From positions 219,501 to 283,500 of the forward strand of contig CAUJNA010003795.1 of the NCBI GenBank assembly GCA_963377175.1: a DNA stretch of 64,000 bases, read 5' to 3'. Positions 12,391 to 25,400 of the stretch are shown in pieces (position 1 is the first letter of the stretch; every line of letters starts with the position of its first letter). A program made the translations under genes and the position numbers. The notes beneath the pieces were generated by a model. It worked only from the letters and a program-made list of their open reading frames with translations. It made no database searches and was not told the origin of the DNA. This DNA is from Effrenium voratum (lineage: Eukaryota; Sar; Dinophyceae; Suessiales; Symbiodiniaceae).

Positions 12391-14072
12391 AAGCGCAAAC
12401 TCTTGCGAGCCAACGTGAGGCGAAGCCAGGAACTAAGGAATTGAAGCACATGCTATACCAAGACTGCATCATGGACAAGGCAGATGTCGGCTCCTTCTCA
12501 GTTCATCTAACACGCTTCCTTCCCAGCAAGTCAAACACGATATCCTTCTGTGTGCGCACCAAACCTTCGCCCAAATCTGCAGGGCCCTCGCCGGAGCCAC
12601 AGGCTGCACACTTGGAACGAGACGGTCATATTTTTCCCTGAAGGTGAAACCTCTGAACATCAAGCCTGTCCGCTGGCAGCAGAAGGCGTCAAGACTCGCG
12701 CAATGGTGCTGATGTACCGGTTCCGTCATTGCACCAGAGCGTCGTAGATCTTTGTAGCCAATGCGCTGGGCAAGAATCTCTTGAACCAACTTCAGCGTGC
12801 CTATTCGGTCATCAGGAAATGGAGCTCCTTTGGCTCTTGGACATACCGCAGCCCACGCCGCTCCGAGTCATTGCATGTCCTGAAGGCCAAATTACTGACC
12901 ATCGGCTCGAGCCTGCCTCTCAATCAATGATTTTGTGACGTGTTTCCGTATTTCGTTCACTGTCTAGGGCTGGATGCTTCGCACTTCTCCCACCTTGACT
13001 AGATGTTAAAGTAGTCAGAGCTCAAGTTGGACCAGTGCTACTGCCTCGAGAAACCAACTGCAATAGGCCATTTTCCACTGCTGCAAACATACGCTTGCCA
13101 AACTCTGAATATGTTGCTGCGATGACATTACCTTCACTGTTCCAGCTCGAGCCGAACCTCTCAATCAATGATCCTGTCGCGAGTGTCCTTGCCTTCACTT
13201 CTTGAGTCCAAAGTTGGAACGTTCAGCTTCCCAGCTGGCCCATGCGAAACAGCTATGTTCTCAAAAAGGAATCGGTCCCCTGAAACGCTGGGTTTCCGTT
13301 GGTTTCCCTTTGGCCAAAGAATCTCCCATGGTCAAAATGGACTGGAAGGCATGCTCAACGACGCCAGAGCGCATGCATTCAGCCTTTGATCAAATGTAGA
13401 GGACTTCAACCGCTAGTGTTCACTCCTTGCGACACAGTGCGTTAAAGCAAAACAGCCCCACAAACATGAGCTTCCCAAGCAGTCAAGAAACTGGCTGAAC
13501 GGCGTCTCGCGACCCATCCGGCCTAATTTCAAGAGGTCAAAACCAAAATAGGCTGTAACCTACCCACGCCAAGGATCATCACTCCTTTCCAGGGTGGGTC
13601 ACTATCAGATGTCCTTGCACTTACCATTTGGGGCGGGCTATGCTGAAACTGTACTGGTTGCCCAAACAAGGGTCTGTCTCAAAATAGGAGAACCCTTTTG
13701 CTTGCTGGTTCTCAGGGAATGAGGGAATGACATAACCCTTTCCTTGTGGTTTTCTTTAAGGGAATCCCCAGGTTCATTCCCAGCACCCTGGGTCATTCCC
13801 TGAGCACCAGCAAGTCTGGGATGGTTTTTTTTCAGGAACCGGTGGAAACTCACCACCTGGGACCCTGATTTTCAGAAACATCCAGAAAGGCTCGTACACG
13901 GCCCATCGGTTGCCCCTTGGCCCCTTGCCATGTGTCCTGAATTTCCAACCAGGGCTGAGTTGTCTAAACACTCAAACCCTGAGCCCTCGGGGCTGTTCAA
14001 AACACGGTGGCTGTTCGCCACCTTAAAACCAAGGGCTGGCCTGGGTAAATTAACCTGACAATCAATCGACAG
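12391..14072 (+). repeat. Segmental duplication, copy 2
   Basis: Second copy of 71-1735. It keeps segments missing from copy 1 (for example near 13980-14030), and copy 1 keeps one missing here (about 395-425). Bases 1-70 of the window match 11624-11693, so copy 1 has lost about 700 bp that lie between those parts on this side. Confidence 0.85.
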
Positions 14073-14079
14073 AGTGGAC

Positions 14080-14840
14080 AACCCTTTCCAATGTTTTGGA
14101 TGCTGAGCTCACCATTAACTTCCCGCGGAATCACGGGTACACTTGGGGTGTCCCCCCGACTGCAGAGGATGCTGCACTTTTTAGACCAACCACAACTTTT
14201 CTCTTTTGTTTCTGAACATAAAACGTGAGGTCTGTTAGCCTGGGTCCTTCATGGCCCCTACCAGTCACTATCAATACGAAGGGCGAAATCGGCTCGCAGG
14301 ACAAATCGTAAGGGCGGAGACACCTTCCAAAACACGCGTGAGCACGTATGGGTATGGAGTCACGCAGCTTAAGTCGCCCATGTTTCCAATTGCCAGGGCG
14401 AGCCTTTTGGGGTTACCCGCTTTTTTGACCCATGTTTCGCTTGTGAAACCAATCCGTGCCTGGATGCTCCCGCCAAAAGGGCAACAATTGGGCATGTGTC
14501 AAACAAGGGAAAACCCAACGATTGCAGCTATCCTGTTGTTTTCCTTGAACACCACCCCAAAAAGGGTGTCCTCAAATAACACACCCCAATTTCTGCCAGG
14601 TGTTCTTTGCCCGCATCAGCACACAAACAAACATGTTGTGCTTACTCCGTTCCATATTCAGTCGTCTAATCCAGGGATGCCCTTTTCCTTTCTGTAAAGG
14701 CTGGTTTTGTTGGTCACCTACTACTCACTTCCTGACTGGATCGGCCAGACAAGGTCTAAACTTGTTGCTTACCACCAAGTTGGTCTTCCCAACAAGTGAC
14801 TACAGTCCAGTTGAACTCAGGAAGTGCGACACAGGCGCCG
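14080..14840. other. No gene seen
   Basis: Mixed sequence between the duplication and the 14859 exon. Nothing supported. Confidence 0.4.
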
Positions 14841-14858
14841 TCCCCCGGCGCGCGCGAC

Positions 14859-14954
14859 CTGGCGACCCAGTCTCCCGACTCGTTCGGCTGAGGCTTCGGG
14901 CTGCATCCGCGGGAACCTGCGGAAGTTGATGGCCAGGCAGAAGGCGGTCAGGTC
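14859..14954 (-). CDS. Isolated exon of an unidentified gene downstream of the transporter
   Basis: 96 bp, phase 0-0, between CCTAAG|GAC and CAG|GTCGCG. It encodes DLTAFCLAINFRRFPRMQPE then ASAERVGRLGRQ. Both splice sites and the GC-rich codon pattern are good. It must belong to a gene whose 5' end lies right of 15 kb, since the transporter stop is at 19452. A weaker open stretch at 15239-15305 (SLGPGNADFLGALDPAAS) could be its neighbour. Confidence 0.5.
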
Positions 14955-14979
14955 CTTAGGCGGAAGAAGAACTCCGCTG

Positions 14980-15230
14980 CTTCGGTTTCTTCTTGTTTTG
15001 CTTTTTGTTTTTGTTTGTCTGTTTGCTTTTTTTGGGGGGTGGGGGGTCATTTCACTGCTTCGGCTTGTGTTTTTTTTGGGGGGAGCGCTTCGGTTTCTTT
15101 TTGTGGGTTCTGTGCGGGGGGAGAAACTCACCTGCTTCCTTTTCGTGTTTTTCTTTTTTTTTGGGGGGGGAAACCAAGTTCTTTGTTTTGTTCTCTGGGC
15201 TTGTGGGGGGTTGGGGACCCAACCTTGTTG
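14980..15230 (+). repeat. G/T-rich low-complexity stretch
   Basis: Alternating TTTTTGTTTT, GGGGGG and repeated GCTTCGG(T/C)TT phrases. Lies within the intron upstream (in transcript sense) of the 14954 acceptor. Confidence 0.7.
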
Positions 15231-15479
15231 GCTTTGCTTTGGTCTAGGGAGGCAGCGGGATCCAGCGCCCCCAGAAAATCCGCATTTCCGGGGCCGAGGC
15301 TGGCCCGAAGAAACGAAACCCGAAAAAATAAATAAATAAAAAAAAACGAAACCCTGAGAGCCCGAAATTTCCGGAGTCTAAACCCCAAACAGAAACTCGC
15401 AAAACCCGAGACACTAGCAACCCTAAAACCAAAAAAACAAACTCAAACGCTGCACTGCGAAAAGACCCAAACACCTAGA

Positions 15480-15594
15480 AAGTTGGAGTCCCCCAAATGC
15501 TACAACCTACCCAGACGCTCCTGGCTTCGGCTTCCAATGGAAGAAAGTTGGAGTCCCCCAAATCCTACAACCTACCCAGACGCTCCTGGCTTCG
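15480..15594 (+). repeat. Tandem duplication, about 65-bp period
   Basis: Two copies of a unit beginning AGTTGGAGTCCCCCAAAT and containing CTACCCAGACGCTCCTGG. Confidence 0.9.
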
Positions 15595-16079
15595 GGAAGA
15601 CTCTAGACCCACCATTGGACACCCCGCAGAACTTTGGGGTCTCAAAACCTGTCTGTTTGAAGGCCCAAAATCAATCGAATTGGAGCGTCTGGGTAAAGAA
15701 GACCTTGTGGGCGACATAGTTGCGTTGGCTCAGTCTTAGGTTCACCTTCCAGGACAAGGCCCAAAACTTGTGTGCAGTGGCGAGTGGGGCACACCAAGCC
15801 AACTCGTAACTCTTCCGGCAACACGCCGAATCAGAGGCTTAAGACCTGAATGGCCTTTTTTGAGCACCACTGTCAACTAGCTCTTCCGGCAACACACCAA
15901 ACCTGAATGGCCAAAAAGAGCACGCCACTTCCGGCCGATTCTCGCTGAGCCTTTCAAGGGCGTCAGCCTTACGGCAACACCAAGATGGTTCGCAAAATCG
16001 GGGGAAGTTTCACTGGGAACCCGAAATTTTTCGCTGGGCCCCACGGCCAAAGAAACCACATGAGGCAGAATCCGGTACA

Positions 16080-16200
16080 CAAATGGTCGTAACCCCAGAA
16101 CCATGCTTCAAGAATTAAGAAGGCGGATTTCCGCAGCTATTTATGGTTGGGATCGTCCCTTACTAACCTTCATCTACCTGGGTTTGATTGTGGCTCACAT
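16080..16200 (+). repeat. Dispersed repeat D, copy 1
   Basis: Shares CAGAACCATG, GGATTTCCGCAGCTATTTAT and GATTGTGGCTCAC phrases with 33553-33680. Not recognised as a known element. Confidence 0.7.
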
Positions 16201-16440
16201 GGCATAAACATGTAGCAGATCGATTTTGGACACAGCTAAGCTAGCACCAAATCCATTCACGGGCCACCTAACTCTTTGCTGTCCGAGACAATTCCGCTAA
16301 ATACGCCATAGGTTGAGTTTCGACTTCTCATCTTTCCGGGTGCCCGGCCACCCCCACATAGGTGACCAGCGGATGCTCTTCCAAGAAGTACCTGGCCAGT
16401 GCTGAACCTAGGTTTTTTACATTCCACGGTGGAATTGCGC

Positions 16441-16557
16441 CCTATGACTCAAAAACAGCTTGAATCACAAGGGTTCGCCTGGATACACTTACATTCTGCA
16501 CCCTATGACTATGACTCAAAAACAGCTTGAATCACAAGGGTTCGCCTGGATACACTG
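16441..16557 (+). repeat. Tandem duplication, about 69-bp period
   Basis: Two near-identical copies containing ACTCAAAAACAGCTTGAATC and GGTTCGCCTGGATACACT. Confidence 0.9.
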
Positions 16558-16999
16558 AATAAAAGAAATCTAGTTGTGCGTATGTTGATATACTGTATCT
16601 TAGATACTTGGAGATATGTGCACCACGTGGTTGAGAATACTGGGAGAGCCTCTGAGCCGGTTCGGTCGGGAGCAGCTCGGCGTTCGGCTTTCGGAGCTTA
16701 CTTCAAGGAGAGTACTTCAAGAGGGTGTGACACCAGGCAAACCTGAACCCAAGACGGTCTGCTTCACCTGCTGAAAAAAAACGTTTGGTGCAAGGGGGTG
16801 CTCCGACTGGCGACATGTGAAGCCACCAGGTTTCACTCAAAGATCATGGCCAGTCTTTCGAAGATCCATCTGGATGTTGCACAAGGACAGGAACCAGCAT
16901 CACCTTAGAAACATGTTTCCTGCACGAGGGGTTGAGATCCACAACTTCCCGAAGTTGAGGGTAGAACTGTCGATTCAATCCGGATGATTTGAAGGGAAC

Positions 17000-17880
17000 C
17001 AAATGGCATATAAGGAACTCACCCATGCAGAAACATGCACCTAGTGAAACAATCAATCCGCCTTTGCCTCCAATTCTGCTGTCTTTTTTTGCAGGGTACC
17101 CCTTTGTTGGTGGTCTTGAAGGAAACCAAAAGGAAAACCGTTGCGCCATTTTGGGGGACCAGATTCCTTCAAAAAAAGATGAGCCACCCATTTTCCTATG
17201 CCGGAGCTAAAATGGAGGTCTAAGGGAGGCCCAAAGTGGGATGGATAGGTTCCACTTTTGTGCAAGCCGCAACTGATGGGAGAAAAAAACGAGCACACTA
17301 CTCTTACCTGAGGATGCCTTCTGTATCCTTAACCTTCAACCCTAAAAAAATCCCAAGCCTGAAAGTCCGAAGGTAGGAAACAACAATCAGGGACCTTCAA
17401 GCTTTTGGCTATGATGGCTTTTGGCTATCGCCGCTCAGATTCTGATTCTGGCCCTTCAGGAGTTTCCCCTTCGCCTCCCTTCAGGTTCCATGAGGCAAGC
17501 TCAATGGGACTACTAGCCCGGCATCCTCCAAACCCCCCGTAGGGAAATACCCGGGACCCGCCCGGGACCCCCCCCCCCCGGCGCTCGACACGTGCCCTTG
17601 AAACATCACATGAGGAAACTCATGCAAAACCCGGCCCGCGGTGCAAGCACCATGGAAGGGAAGAACGGTAGTAGACATCGACTTCCTCATTCTCCTTATA
17701 AGCTAACAAGGATGCCAACAATTAATGTCGACTCCCCAGTAATCGACCTGGAGGCTAGGAGTATATACGTTTCGCCCCCTTTCTGGGTTTGTCTCAAAAT
17801 AGGGGGACGCCCAAACCTGCCGTTTCCCTTTGATTCTCCCTTAAATTAACAGGTGCCCTCAAAGGACACACGCACACACT
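17000..17880. other. No gene seen
   Basis: Includes a C-run near 17570 and phrases shared with other repeat copies. No supported exon. Confidence 0.4.
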
Positions 17881-17883
17881 TGG

Positions 17884-18000
17884 TTGCTGTTGACCCCCCT
17901 GCAAAAAGTTTAACTTTTTGGGGGTCTAGTGGAAAACACCTTTATTTCCCAAAAAGTTAAAATCTAAAGATCCAACCCAATAGCAGTCAAGCACTAAGCC
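17884..18000 (+). repeat. Dispersed repeat B (subtype 2)
   Basis: Contains CCTGCAAAAAGTTTAACTTT, GTGGAAAACAC and AAGATCCAACCCAATAGCAG. Subtype 2 copies also at 43958-44075 and 55600-55707. Confidence 0.75.
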
Positions 18001-18256
18001 ATATGTTTCCACTAACAGACAAGCCGCTGCTCCGATATCTCTGCTCCATGCATGTCTGAGTGGCAGCTTTGGCCGGCGCAAATGTCGCGCACTCCGCACT
18101 TTGACGTGGCCAATTCTTCGAGTCGTCATGCAAACATGCCTTCAACGTTTGCACCTCACCACGCTTTCTTATGTGGTGAAAAACCAACTTGTCCGCCTCG
18201 GTCTGCTTCTTCGGGCCCCATTTCTGATTTCTGGGCTCAACAACCCCGGTTTATAA

Positions 18257-18369
18257 CTAGGTCATCCAGTAGAGAGGTTAGAATAAGGGTACCCCTTTTT
18301 CTGTAGTCTATTTCAGTAGGGGAACCCTCCCCCAAAAAGTGTGTAAAAGGGCACTACTGGGGGACCGAG
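18257..18369 (+). mobile_element. Family A element, copy 1
   Basis: CTAGGTC start and a decayed GGGGGACCGAG end. Internal phrase TAGAGAGGTTAGAATAAGGG and GTAGTCTATTT. No clear target duplication. Confidence 0.8.
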
Positions 18370-18914
18370 GTCCATGGGCGATTCCCCGGTGCAGTAGCAA
18401 GGCCTCTATAATTGGGACTCTACTTGCAAAACGCCCATGGGGCTGGCGCTTACTACATTGCGTGCAGGAAACCACGAAAAGCCTGAAATTGACTGAGTGT
18501 CATGAGCAGTGGGGGGGAGGGAGGGGGGGGAGAGGGAGCCCCAATAAGCCCCAAATAAGGCCTAGGAGCTTAATAAGGGCTTATTTGGGCCCCCTCGGCC
18601 TGTGGTTCACTCTTTGCCAATGGGTTTTATCTGTTGTTTCATTCCCAGGGATCAAGTAAGGGTTAAAGCCAACAAAGCCACGCCCTCCTGACTAGCACGG
18701 AAGCTCGCAAGAGGCCACTGTAGGTGGAACCAACTCTTCCAAAGAGATTCGGGCAGCTTCCATGTTAGCCTGGAGGGCAACCAAGATGCGTCAGATCAAA
18801 ATCACCAGCCGTCAAGAGCTCTATCTAGAATCCGTGTCTGTTCGTTGCAGGCTGGGACAGGAACCTCGGATTGAGCTGCTTTTTAGTTTTGTTGGGGCTG
18901 TGCTTAAAGCATAC

Positions 18915-19054
18915 TCCTTGATGCCTGAACATTCACAGAATAGCCATCATCTGTGAATATCCATGGGTGGTCAACATGATTCGAAATTTGCTTCCCCAAG
19001 AGGGCATGGGGAAATTTAGGGGTTCTCGCCTCTCGGTTGCTTCCTGCTCCCCTG
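18915..19054 (+). repeat. Duplicated 130-bp segment, copy 1
   Basis: AAAGCATACTCCTTGATGCC, AGAGGGCATGGGGAAATTTA; shared with 29432-29575. Contains a small hairpin TTCACAGA..TCTGTGAA. Confidence 0.85.
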
Positions 19055-19140
19055 CTAAAAGTTTAACTGTTCGTGGTTTAATGGAAAACACATTAGTTGG
19101 CAAAAAGTATAAAGTCCTAACATCCAAGCAAAATGCAACG
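19036..19140 (+). repeat. Dispersed repeat B (subtype 1)
   Basis: GGTTGCTTCCTGCTCCCCTG, GTGGTTTAATGGAAAACACA and CTAACATCCAAGCAAAATGC. Lies downstream of the transporter stop. Confidence 0.8.
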
Positions 19141-19451
19141 GCCTGGTTCTTGTAGATTCGGGAGCTCCCTGCCTATGGTAATTTACTGTCCGAGCCTCAC
19201 GTGCGTCAAGGCCATGCTCCACTGCAAAGCGAATCCGCAACAAATAGATTCCTCTATGACTGGTCGGGTGTCGTGTGAATCTCCTGGCATCTACAGGTGT
19301 CACAGGATTTCCCGTCTACAGTGGCGATTTACTAGTGGTTTTCCATTGAGGTTGCAAGGGGCATGGCGATTTACTAGTGATTTTCCCTTCAAACCCACCG
19401 TCTTTTGGAGGTTCCAAGGGACATGGCGATGGGAAAGCAATTCGATCCCTC

Positions 19452-22400
19452 TCAGACCACTGACTCGGCTTCCGTCGACTCGGAACAGCTCTCCACCTTG
19501 GACTCCGCCGGAAGCTTCCGCGCCAGCCGGGCGGAATAGCCCTCGTGCAGGAGAAGCACCTGAGGAGTCAAAGAGGCAGAGGTTTGCTCTCTCAGAACAG
19601 TGGAACACATTTGGCTGTGGGTCAAAACCAATGGCGCCATTTTGGGGAGGTGCACCACCCATTTTAGTCTATTTGTAGTGGGGATTGTTCACTGGGGGTA
19701 CGGGATTTTCACCCATGGCCATTTGCCCCTAAGGAGTCATGGGTATGAACTTGAATTGAGAACCCTTTCATGGACATCATTTGCACGGGGATTCATGTCC
19801 ACCTGTTGATCATTTGTGAATCCGTGTGTTTGGTCTCGGATCCCTGTCCAAAGCTTGAGGTCTGATAGAACCTCAGCCCAGGATGATTTCGGCCGCGGTC
19901 CAGCTATCGGATATGTCTGGCCGCTGGATTTTTTTTGTGCTTCTGGGGTATCTTCCACAGAAAAGGTTCACCAAACCAGGCTTGAGGGGGATCGAGGTTC
20001 AATTCCGTGTCTCCAGTCTTCCCCTAAGGGAATGAACGTGGCCCGGGTGCTTCCCCAGAGGCTGTAGTCTCAGAGTAGGCAAGGAAAGGTTATCATTTCG
20101 TTTGGAGAAAAAGCAGATTGTCAAGCGTGCGGTGTCCAGTGTTGTTTGCTTTGGGACTCCTGGACACTACAAAGGGTTGAGCTTAAAGCAGCATGCTCGC
20201 CCTGCCAAGTGGAAGCCAATTTTGTGTACGTCTGGCCCACAGGATTTTACAAAAGGCACCCGCAAGTGGTCAGAAAAAACAAGCTCCTGACTTTGACAAA
20301 AACACACATCATGGCCAAAGTTGGAATGTCGACCCAAAATTGATAAGATTTTGCTCGTGGGGTGTCGCCTTTTGGTGGGAATCCGAATCACTTTTGTGGG
20401 TGATGCACCCTCATCTTCGTGGGATGGGTTTATCCATCCGGGGCTCCCATTATGTCTGGTGGAAAGGCAACCAACCTTTCAGGACAAAAAACTCTTACTT
20501 GCCCAGTCGGAGAGAAGGGAATGGAAAACTGATCTCTTGCTGTCTCCCCAAGAAGCGAACAAACAACTGATTGCCAAAAGATTGAAACAAAAACTGTGGG
20601 CTGTTTGGGGTTCTGACTCACGAAGGAAACCGGGTTGCATAGTCTTCCCTTTTAAACACAACACCCCAAAGGACGATGATTGAACACGGCCAGCATGGAA
20701 TATTCCAGTTGGAGCACCGAAGGAGGCAACACAAGAGACATGGCAAAGGATCAGCTTCCCTCCCAGTGGTCTGGATTGGTGGTTTGGTGGTTAAGGAGGG
20801 GTTTCCCATGTGCCCTCCACAAAAACCCAGAAATTCAAATCCCAAACAAACAGCCACCAACTAAGGATTCCCTGAGTATATGCTTGTCAACTTTGGCTTT
20901 CAATTGCGACCATACCAACCCAAGCTGTACTATAATCTGCGCTGCATGTCAAGGGCCCTCAATGGGGCCCCCAACCAATAGCAAAAGTTAGGGCCAATAG
21001 TCGCGCGGTTTGCTTGCGGGTTTGGAGACCTGAGAACGGGAGGAAATTCGGTGGGCAAAAAACGCCAAAGCAAATCGCAGCTTCTGTTTTTCCAAATTGA
21101 AGCTTAAGCTGAAGACTCCAACCAAATAACTGAAGCGTAAGACTCCAAAGAGCATAGCAGCCGCAAGTAAAGAGTCCCTCCTACGGGCCAAACAACTAGA
21201 GAACGAAGAATCTGGGATTACACCCCTGAAAGAACCTCCAGTTAAGATCTTATGTGGCATTCCTGAATAAGGCACATTCACCTACTGACTGTTGAGGGCT
21301 GTTGAGAGGGCTAAGTTTTGGACATTGTCCCCGTCCATCGATGTTCCGCTCACATCTTCTTCCCCAAGACTGAGTCAAGTTCATGAACCCAGGGAGTGAG
21401 TTGAGCCGTCCATCGATTTATGTGGCCATGGGGAAAAAAACAATCCCAACTGAAATAGACTAAAATGGGTGGCGCACCTACCCCCAAATGGTACCAAAAC
21501 GGTTTTGACCCACGGCCAGGTTTTCACCCACCCACACCCCACCCACACCCACACCCCCCCACACCCACCCACACCCCCTCACACCCACCCACACCCCCCC
21601 CACACCCCCCCCACACACCCCACACCCACCCACCACCCGCCCACCACCCGCCCTCCATCGCTTCATGTGTTTTTTCCCCTAGGCGCCACGAAGAGCACGA
21701 CGCCCGCCGCCAGCGTGACATCCGGAGGAGCCTCGCCCAGCGCGAGCCATGCGAGCAGAGGGCCCAGCAGCACCTGGATCCGAGCAGCTCGGAATCAGCA
21801 GTTTTTCCCCCAGCTGAACGCTTGGCCGACCGCGAAACACCAAAAAGAGATCCAAAAAGCCAAAGAAAAACGGATGGCCAGGAGCCAAGATCTGGAAGCT
21901 ACTCTAGGTCCTCCAGTAGAGAGGTTAGAATAGGGTTACCCACTTGTTCCTTATTTGTCAATTTCAGTAGGGGAGCCCTCCCCCCAAAAAAGTCGGCAAA
22001 AGGGCACTGGGGGACCTAGAGCGCCATTTTCCTCAGCTGAAATCTTTGCGGGTCTCGGATAGACAGGGCTCCATCGTGGTTCCCGCGGCTCTGAGGTAAG
22101 AAGTTGCGGGGTGGTCTCCACGGGGGGTTTGGCGAGGGTCGAAAAAGGGAACCACAGATGGCACTCCCAATCTGGATACATGACTTTGAACTAGCCATCT
22201 CCAAAGTGGACAGACTGGCAGATGTTGTTGGACACCTCACAGAATAAAATGGCTTTGACTGTTAAGAAGCACTTCAAAGATCCCGGACATGACGATGTCA
22301 AGCCCATATCCCAACTCCTCGGTCCAAACAAAGCTACTTGGTCCTTTCTGTGATAACGCCATGTTCGGGCGAGGAATCCCCCTAAAGTGGCAACATAAAC

Positions 22401-25400
22401 CCGATTTCCAGGACCATGCGTTTGGCTCCATCATTTTTTTCTGGACAGGGCTTCCGGGGTAAGTCCCTTGGGTTCAACATGATAGGGTTCCACTTCGGAA
22501 CCCTTTTGGCGCGCTCTTCACATAAAGGTCGCAGCAAGAGTCCAAAAGGTAGCATTCTCACCGACATGGAACTGGACGGGGCTGGTAAAGAAGTTCTTGT
22601 CACAGGGACAGTCTTGTGGATGTCCAATTTTGGTGTTGGGAGGGTACACACTCGCCACACTGCCCTGTGCGAGTGACGGAGATTTGTGCACTTTTATTGT
22701 TGAGAGGGTATCCGCTGCTTGAACAATTGCTCAAAAGGTCTGTAAACCCTGTGGCCCTAGGAAAAACGGGGCGTTCTGAAAGGAAACCCCCCAATCTGGA
22801 ACCAACTATGGGATGGTAAAACCCCCCCCCCCCCCCGGCACAAGGTTGATTTTGGCGGGCGTTTTTGGAGGGTACCCATTAGCATGACAACTTTGTAAAG
22901 GGTACCCTGGTTGCAGTTGGCGTCCCCCCCACGGTCCCAATACAGGGAACAGGTCTTAATATTTGGTACCCCTCCAAGTTTTTGTTTGGAAACTTGAATA
23001 TGGAACAAGTGTGTCTTCTTCTTAAGCACACTATTTAGGCATGCGTCAAAACAGAGATTTGGATGTGGTCTTCCTTTTGGCGTTCTTCTCAAACCAACCT
23101 GAGGGTCTCACACTGAAACCCAATTGGACGAGCGAGCCTCCAGCAACATGATCATAGCCACCTCCGAGGACATGATGTATCTGGGCGCTATGGTCAGGCA
23201 AACCTTGCAAGCGGTTCCCGCGGTCCGAAGGCACCCCGCCCCGTGATTTGTCCAAGACAAATTCGGAGGTCGACTTGAGAAAAAAACACCTCCAGGTCAT
23301 CACTCTGTCACTTGCCCAAGGAACCTGGAAGTGAAAGGCGATCACCTCTTGGGACGCCGGCTAAATATGGACCAAATTGGGGAAGTCGAAAGGTCAACGG
23401 TTTGCCATTTCCCGGCCCCAAGTTCCTAAACTGAACAACCGGGGTTTCATTTTCATCCCCGGAGCGAGGACCAGAGTTCATACAGGCAGGCCCTGAAGGT
23501 GTAGAAACCATCTTGAACCAAAGCCTGTAGGCCGATACAAAGGAATAGCTCATTGGTTGCAACATGTTTTATTCTCCTCACTTGATGATTGGCATTCTCG
23601 TTGGAAACAAATAATGCACGCGTTCACCATCTTCCCAAAAAACATGCAGTCCAAAAACTCGGGAAGTTAACAGTGAAGATCTGGAAAACTTGTAAAACAA
23701 TGGATTCATACTGTAGTTCCCCAGGTTCTTCGGCATTCCACCCAATATTCCCTACATGTTCCTCTGCCCAACAACTCCCGATTGATTTCCGGCCTTCAAG
23801 CAGCCAGGTCTTGAGACCCCAAAGCTTCTCTGGGGTGTCCCATAAAAGGGTCTGGGACTTCCATTGGGTAGGTAACAACCTCTTCAGCATACCCGATATT
23901 CCCCACATTTTCCGCTAGGTCAATAGGGCCTCTAGGTCAACAGGCCGGGCTGCAAGGCACAGGGGCTTGCACACGCTGCCATCCATGACGCTCCAGGCCC
24001 AGCCCCAGATTCCGCTTTCCGGCCAGCAGGCAGCGCCGACCTGCCGAGGCGAGGTTCTCTTGAAACCTCTTGGGTCAGGTAGGTTGTCTATAGGTCCTCC
24101 AGTGGAGAATGGGGAAGGTGCGGCTGGAACCATGTTGATTACCCAATAACAACCATCATTCTCAGAACCTTCGTTTTGGGATCCTCCTAGGTCCTCCAGT
24201 AGAGAGGTTAGAGTAAGATGGTACCGACTTCTTTCTGTAGTCGATTTTGGTAGGGGAACCCTCCCAACCAAAAAAGAAACGGTAAAAGGGCACCAATAAG
24301 ATGGTACCGACATCTTTCTGTAGTCGATTTTAGTAATTAGCGGAACCCTCCCAACCAAAAAAGGGGTGAGCAGGGGCACTGGGGGACCTGGTTGTAACAG
24401 CCCTTTTCTCAGAGGCCCAGGGGATGTCCATGGGAAGAAAAGGCATCCTTTTTTGGTTGGTTGAGTTTAAAGGGGAACCCTTCCCAAGAAAAAGGAAATT
24501 AAAGGACCGGATAACCCCACATGCTATGTTTTTCCCAAGGATGTGAGTTCAAATGTCCACACACATGTACCGTGCGCCCCTTGTATGGATGCGATTACAG
24601 AGCACCCAGATGCACAGAATGCAGCGCCTGCCACGACTTCGGCAACGGCATCGCCAAAGTGCTGCGCCTGCCACGATTTCGCACGCCCCCCCGCCGCGCG
24701 CGCGACAACATCCTGTCCCTCTAGACAGCTGCCGAATGCGACCCCTGCCACACAAACACACACCCAGATGCACAGAATGCTGCGCCTGCCACGACTTCGG
24801 CAACGGCATCGCCAAAGTGCTGCGCCTGCCACGATTTCGCAACGGCATCGCCAAAGTGCTGCGCCTGCCACGATTTCGCACGCCCCCCGCCGCGCGCGCG
24901 ACAACATCCTGTCCCTCTAGACAGCTGCCGAATGCGACCCCTGCCACACAAACACACACCCAGATGCACAGAATGCTGCGCCTGCCACGACTTCGGCAAC
25001 GGCATCGCCAAAGTGCTGCGCCTGCCACGATTTCGCAACGGCATCGCCAAAGTGCTGCGCCTGCCACGATTTCGCACGCCCCCCGCCGCGCGCGCGACAA
25101 CATCCTGTCCCTCTAGACAGCTGCCGAATGCGACCCCTGCCACACAAACACACACCCAGATGCACAGAATGCTGCGCCTGCCACGACTTCGGCAACGGCA
25201 TCGCCAAAGTGCTGCGCCTGCCACGATTTCGCAACGGCATCGCCAAAGTGCTGCGCCTGCCACGATTTCGCACACCCCCCGCCGCGCGCGCGACAACATC
25301 CTGTCCCTCTAGACAGCTGCCGAATGCGACCCCTGCCACACAAACACACACCCAGATGCACAGAATGCTGCGCCTGCCACGACTTCGGCAACGGCATCGC

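Noticed and set aside
22020..22105. Open stretch SRGNHDGALSIRDPQRFQ on the minus strand
   Set aside because: It lies in transporter intron 9, would disrupt the helix 9 join and lacks an AG|G acceptor.
23138..24040. Extra exon in the 23.4-23.56 kb open stretch (SYSFVSAYRLWFKMVS)
   Set aside because: Exons 23954-24040 and 23138-23203 already join in phase and complete helix 8; an insertion would break the fold.
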